In this document: in pieces, positions 60,375 to 64,000 of the stretch
How the letters are laid out: each line of letters opens with the position of its first letter
Position numbering within the stretch: position 1 is the first letter of the stretch
Origin: Sipunculus nudus
Taxonomy: Eukaryota > Annelida > Sipuncula > Golfingiida > Sipunculidae
NCBI GenBank assembly: GCA_026874595.1
Contig: CM049312.1
Location: 32,067,956-32,131,955 of the forward strand
DNA: 64,000 nt
Reading direction: 5' to 3'
Notes under the pieces: generated by a model
Databases searched by the model: none
Seen by the model: only the letters and a program-made list of their open reading frames with translations
What the model was told of the DNA's origin: nothing
Program-made: the position numbers and the translations under genes

Positions 60375-60607
60375 AGTGAATAGAAACTCTAATATATCTA
60401 GTGAAATAGAAACTCTAATATATCTAGTGAAATAGAAACTCTAATATATCTAGTGAAATAGAAACTCTAATATATCTAGTGAAATAGAAACTCTAATATA
60501 TCTAGTGAAATAGAAACTCTAATATATCTAGTGAAATAGAAACTCTGATATATCTAGTGAAATAGAAACTCTAATATATCTAGTGAAATAGAAACTCATA
60601 TATCTAA
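60375..60607. repeat. 26-bp minisatellite, about nine copies, in intron 3 of the PAN/vWA gene
   Basis: The unit TAGAAACTCTAATATATCTA plus GTGAAA recurs with starts at 60381, 60407, 60433, 60459, 60485, 60511, 60537, 60563 and 60589. Copies are nearly identical, with one A-to-G change near 60547 and a truncated last copy, which suggests recent expansion. It lies about 0.2 kb downstream of the 25-nt microexon in the direction of transcription. Confidence 0.95.
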
Positions 60608-60814
60608 TACCATTGATAATACAGATTTATAAAATATGCCGTAATGCTATTAAGCAAGTTTCTGAGAAACTGTTTTTTACGTGTATTTGATAAATGGAAC
60701 TAAATTTATTTTGTCTCATCGCTCCTAGAAATACATCTACAGTTCATTGAATCACATATTTACTATTTTTGTGTCTAATAACTTTTTGATGACTGCATGT
60801 ATAAGGGTACTCAC

Positions 60815-60839
60815 CAGGGATGCACGGTGCAGTCAGATC
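60815..60839 (-). CDS. Exon 3 of the secreted PAN/vWA gene: 25-nt linker microexon
   Basis: The microexon is bounded by acceptor TTTAACAG (AG at 60841-60840) and donor CCTG|GTGAGT (GT at 60814-60813). It starts in phase 0, matching the end of the PAN exon, and ends in phase 1, matching the start of the vWA exon. It encodes DLTAPCIP plus one base. The junction codon G+AA gives Glu, so the product reads on as PECDAVGD into the vWA domain. It adds one Cys to the hinge. Two consensus splice sites 25 nt apart with both phases agreeing with the neighbours are unlikely by chance, but the call rests only on that. Without this exon the PAN exon (phase 0 end) could not join the vWA exon (phase 1 start) in frame. 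Confidence 0.68.
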
Positions 60840-61365
60840 CTGTTAAAGGACATTCAAGACAAACGTTTAATTGGAAAACAATTTGATTTTGATTTAATTT
60901 GATTTTGGAAAGTAATGTTGTCATCATACTGAATTAAATATATGTATTATTAATGTATTAAATATATATATTTACAATGTGTAGAAGAATAAGTGAACTC
61001 AAGTAGTTTACGTTACACTTTCGCCGTCAGTCTGTTTAAAGTGGCAGAAACTAAGTCAAATTTGGCCGATTTGCGGGAAGGATACAAAACGGTGCTAGAA
61101 ATTCCCGAAATTGCTCATAAGAATAGCAGAAACGTTATTGAACAAAAAACAATAAATTTGTCATACGTTATTGTTTAATTTATATAACTTGTAATTACAG
61201 CATTATAACTTTGTCCATTCACAAGTTATCATCCTCGAAAACAAGAGCTGCAATTTCGTAGAAAACTAATATTTGGACTGACCGGTCTGCTTCTAATCTT
61301 TGAACTTAGGCAATCTAGAGGCCTTATTCTCATCAAACATAAAATTTGAAAACTACTTCACTTAC

Positions 61366-61655
61366 TGGGCGTCTTGTTCGGCAGAGTGCTTGAGAGTAGA
61401 AAGAAAAGTCGTTTGCGGGTACAAGGGCTCCTGGATGAAGGTCTGAATCCACGTAGTTAATTTCACAATCCCCAGTGTCTCTGAGATTGAAGCTGCGACA
61501 TTCTTTGGTGTCGCGGCATTTGTTGGCACACTGGGTCAGGGAAAACCCTGAAAATAACCCAATGCCGAATCCAGACAGCTGGACGCCGCTCTCACGACAC
61601 AATGATACACACTGCTTACAGTTTCGGGACAGTCCGGACGTTACCAAGATCAGAC
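61366..61655 (-). CDS. Exon 2 of the secreted PAN/vWA gene: PAN/apple domain
   Basis: This 290-nt exon lies between acceptor TTTTGTAG (AG at 61657-61656) and donor CCA|GTAAGT (GT at 61365-61364). It begins by completing the Gly codon of exon 1 (phase 1) and ends in phase 0. It supplies the end of the signal peptide and then a Cys-rich module of about 85 residues. In the assembled protein the cysteines are at about 25, 28, 32, 55, 59, 65, 76 and 104. The core CANKCRDTKECRSFNL is the C-x3-C-x5-C-x-S-F signature of PAN/apple domains, and GDCEI is the usual next Cys. PAN domains bind proteins or sugars outside the cell in proteases, lectins and matrix proteins. The module is complete, with no stops or frameshifts. 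Assignment to PAN is by motif; the ligand is unknown. Confidence 0.85.
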
Positions 61656-62079
61656 CTACAAAATGACGTCACAGAATTGAACAGACTCACTTTCTAGCCA
61701 GGCAGTTTAATATTTGTGTTCCTTAAAGAACGCTCCTTGGTGTACCAGTGACACAAAAAAAAATTTTCTAAGGACTCGGGAAATTTTGATGTGCGACATA
61801 ATATACGAAGAATTTTGCTAAATGTTGTCCAAAACTTGAAGAATTCTTTGGGGAAGATGTGTAAGACCACAATTTAGCAGCATCACCAAGGACCTCGTTC
61901 TCTTTTGTACAAAAAATAATAAACGAATTTTTTTTTGTACATGGCTTAAATGACGACGAAGATGACCCTATAATAAGAGTGATATATTAATATTAAACTC
62001 CTGGATCTCAGCTTTATACATACGGGCTAGCAATGATCAAGAAAGGATCAAGCGAAATCTTTGTTTTGCATCTGGAGCA

Positions 62080-62145
62080 CTGGCGGGGTTTAAACTATGG
62101 ACCTCGTTCCCCGTAACCGAAAGCATTATCTATTATATAGGCTGT
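62080..62145 (-). mobile_element. Degenerate tRNA-like sequence in intron 1 of the PAN/vWA gene
   Basis: On the minus strand TATAATAGATAATGC precedes, by about 30 bp, AGTTTAAACCCCGCC, which resembles a B-box (GTTCAAACCCC). The order matches a tRNA or tRNA-SINE head with decay. The A-box is poor and no cloverleaf closes, so it is likely a SINE fragment. Confidence 0.25.
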
Positions 62146-62449
62146 CTCTTCTAAGTAACACAGTGGTAGACAGAATACAGAAGAAAAGGGAAATGGCAAT
62201 AGACGAAAAAGCAGGCGCCGATTTTCAGTATTAAACGTATATTTTTTTTTATATCCCAGATATGTGGGTTGAAAAGAAAGGACGAGAACCCCCTTTGCCC
62301 TCTCAAAATCCGTCATTGTTCCAAGCTGTATTTAGTTGTATCAAAAGTTACTGAGCTGAAAAAAAAATAATCAAACAGTTTTTTCTGATTACTAAAAAAA
62401 AACTTACAAATCTTTTCTGAATACTGATAAAACTTGAAATCAATCTTAC

Positions 62450-62486
62450 CTGTGAACAGAGTCAAACTCAAGTTTTTATTCACCAT
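62450..62486 (-). CDS. Exon 1 of the secreted PAN/vWA gene: start codon and signal peptide
   Basis: Read on the minus strand, the ATG at 62486-62484 has A at -3 and G at +4 (strong Kozak) and an in-frame TGA four codons upstream, so it is the first usable start. Twelve codons (MVNKNLSLTLFT) plus one G are followed by the donor G|GTAAGA at 62449. Joined to the next exon the split codon becomes Gly and the sequence runs on as LILVTSGLS. That gives a short basic N-region followed by a hydrophobic core, a normal signal peptide with likely cleavage around residues 20-23. The phase-1 intron after it is usual for secreted, exon-shuffled animal proteins. The exon is too short to be judged by composition. 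Support comes from the exact phase match, the completed signal peptide and the Kozak context. Transcription start and 5' UTR were not located. Confidence 0.7.
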
Positions 62487-64000
62487 TCTGATTTTTCAGT
62501 TCTGTCACCAGCTTCTAGGTCCTTATTTCTGGCATTCTGATTGCGACGATTTCTCCCCGTAGTAGGCCGGGTCGGATATGAATTCATACCCCCGGCATCG
62601 ACCAGTGTATGTTTGTTAAGCCAATATTGATCTTATTAATGGTGACCATTTATAAATTGTATTTACCGCGCTACCAGTTTCAGAGTTTCGCGGACGATGC
62701 CCTATTTTTGCCGCAGTTCAGGATGCGAATTGTTGTAATGCTAGTAAGTCACAATAGAGTTAAATAGGCTTTCACCAACGTAAATCGGCCTCCTGTCACC
62801 CATGACCGCTGTAAACAAAAGAAGATTTGTGTAGCTTGTTTCATGAATAGCCTGCAGATGGGTTCATTTAGCCAATCAGAGCATTGAGACTGAAAGATGA
62901 ATGACTTTATGTCCAGCCCACCAATCTACGTTGACGTTGCTATGACTCCCCGTGTTTAAGGAACGCGGTGTCCGTTGCTAGATTCAATTTGCAAAACCGA
63001 AACGACGGCCACTGTAATAACGTTACAGGCTGCCTAGGAATTTTATTGCGTCTGCTGTATCCAGCGAAATATGACACATAACCTATAGCCATTACTCTCC
63101 GCTAAATCTGACAAATTATCACAGACAAATATAGAAAAAAGTGACCGAAAATAGAGTGTCCCAGGACATTTTACAAGAACGAATAGTTTGAAAAACCTTT
63201 CACTAATCATTTAAAATTTATATTATTTTTCCTTAATAGGGCTAGAGCGATGCTTTAGTTTGTCATTACAGAAATACATGTGAAATGCGTCAAATAAAGA
63301 AATTATTAATTGCGCCAAGAGTCAAATGCCTCAGCTAAAATAATTATAAATACGCAAAAGTTAATGAGAATCCAACCAGCCATATATGAGGAATCTCGAA
63401 TTTGAATGAATTTTCACCAATAAAATTACATTTGTTAAGCAGCTTAAATATGGGTCATGGTCCTCTAATTTTTGGATTTAGAGGGGTGAAGCTAACTGAA
63501 TCTGACTGCAAGATTGAACTCCCTAGATCAAACGTTTTTTCCCCGCTAACCACTTAGCTGTGGTCTGGCATCATCAGTACCGTGTGGGGTATGATTATTA
63601 AACTGATGGTGGCACTGCCAACTGCAGTTTTAATTCTCTAAGACCAATAAGTACACCACATTCCATGAAGATCTATTTTACGGAAATTTGTTGTCCTAAT
63701 TCATTAATAATGAATTAAAAAAATAAAACAAGAGCAATACCTTTTTGCGTTACAAATATTAATCCTTTCACGCGGCAAAGGCAGAACCGTTTCCAAACGT
63801 ATTTAATCCATACTTAATCCGCATTAAGCGTTCATGCGCAGTCCAATATACTTATATGTATTAAATCCGTTTTCGCCAAAGCCCTTTCAACCGACAATGT
63901 TGATTGAATCTGTTTCATTGCCGACTGAACTTTCATATGGCATTATATATCAATCAAATCTGTTCTGGTCACAGAGAGCGTAACTCCGTAACGTCATGTG
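62487..64000. other. Upstream region of the PAN/vWA gene
   Basis: It should contain the promoter on the minus strand. A moderately GC-rich stretch at 62550-63000 is the likeliest core. No TATA box at a fixed distance from the ATG and no upstream gene were recognised. Confidence 0.4.

Noticed and set aside
1-64000. tRNA, rRNA or other structural RNA genes
   Set aside because: No intact cloverleaf or rRNA-like sequence was recognised. Only decayed tRNA-like SINE heads were found.

Overview
The window is animal nuclear DNA: AT-rich, intron-bearing, gene-poor and dense in decayed transposons, microsatellites and tandem repeats. The family content fits a marine lophotrochozoan, most likely a bivalve mollusc: a secreted PAN plus von Willebrand A (vWA) gene, a lineage-type uncharacterised exon, a tRNA-headed SINE relic and a retro-repeat tail ending in GAGGTAATAA. 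The species cannot be fixed from the sequence alone. There is no bacterial, organellar or intact viral content.

The one well-supported gene is on the minus strand at 58961-62486. Four exons join in frame across consensus splice sites: a signal-peptide exon with a strong Kozak ATG (62486-62450), a Cys-rich PAN/apple exon (61655-61366), a 25-nt linker exon (60839-60815) and a 552-nt vWA exon (59512-58961). The vWA exon ends at a good phase-1 donor, so the gene continues to lower coordinates, but I could not recognise the next exon. A second, independent internal exon lies on the plus strand at 46902-47081 (180 nt, phase 2-2), so the two genes converge on the 47-59 kb interval. Two weaker first-exon candidates are a 36-codon ORF in a CpG-rich patch (14192-14298) and a 50-codon Cys-pair ORF behind an NRF1-like palindrome (50854-51006).

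Layout. 0-10 kb: intergenic DNA with two copies of a TIR element (3.0-3.5 and 7.4-7.9 kb), a frameshifted LINE 3' end (4.8-6.0 kb), a solo LTR-like unit (6134-6691) and a LINE-like tail (9.3-9.6 kb). 10-16 kb: a foldback element, two copies of a marine-type retro-repeat tail, a CpG-rich patch and the first copy of a TAAGGCC-ended MITE. 16-24 kb: mostly featureless, ending in a CGTA/TACG-rich block (23.2-23.9 kb). 24-29.3 kb: a nested tandem array with two 1.8-kb copies built over an older repeat of about 0.7 kb. 29.7-31.9 kb: a CGCGAAA repeat, a deleted TIR element and a long microsatellite. 33.4-34.65 kb: a 55-bp satellite with higher-order structure. 36-45 kb: a LINE relic, a hAT-like palindrome, dispersed repeats and a 190-bp duplication. 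46.5-58 kb: two more TAAGGCC MITEs, a second foldback element, a TA-flanked 298-bp MITE, a tRNA-SINE head and a GGATCC palindrome. 58.9-62.5 kb: the PAN/vWA gene, whose intron 3 carries a 26-bp minisatellite.

Nothing here is a clearly new molecular system. The items most worth checking are the PAN/vWA gene with its degenerate metal site, the orphan 2-2 exon, the several apparently unnamed MITE families and the nested tandem array.
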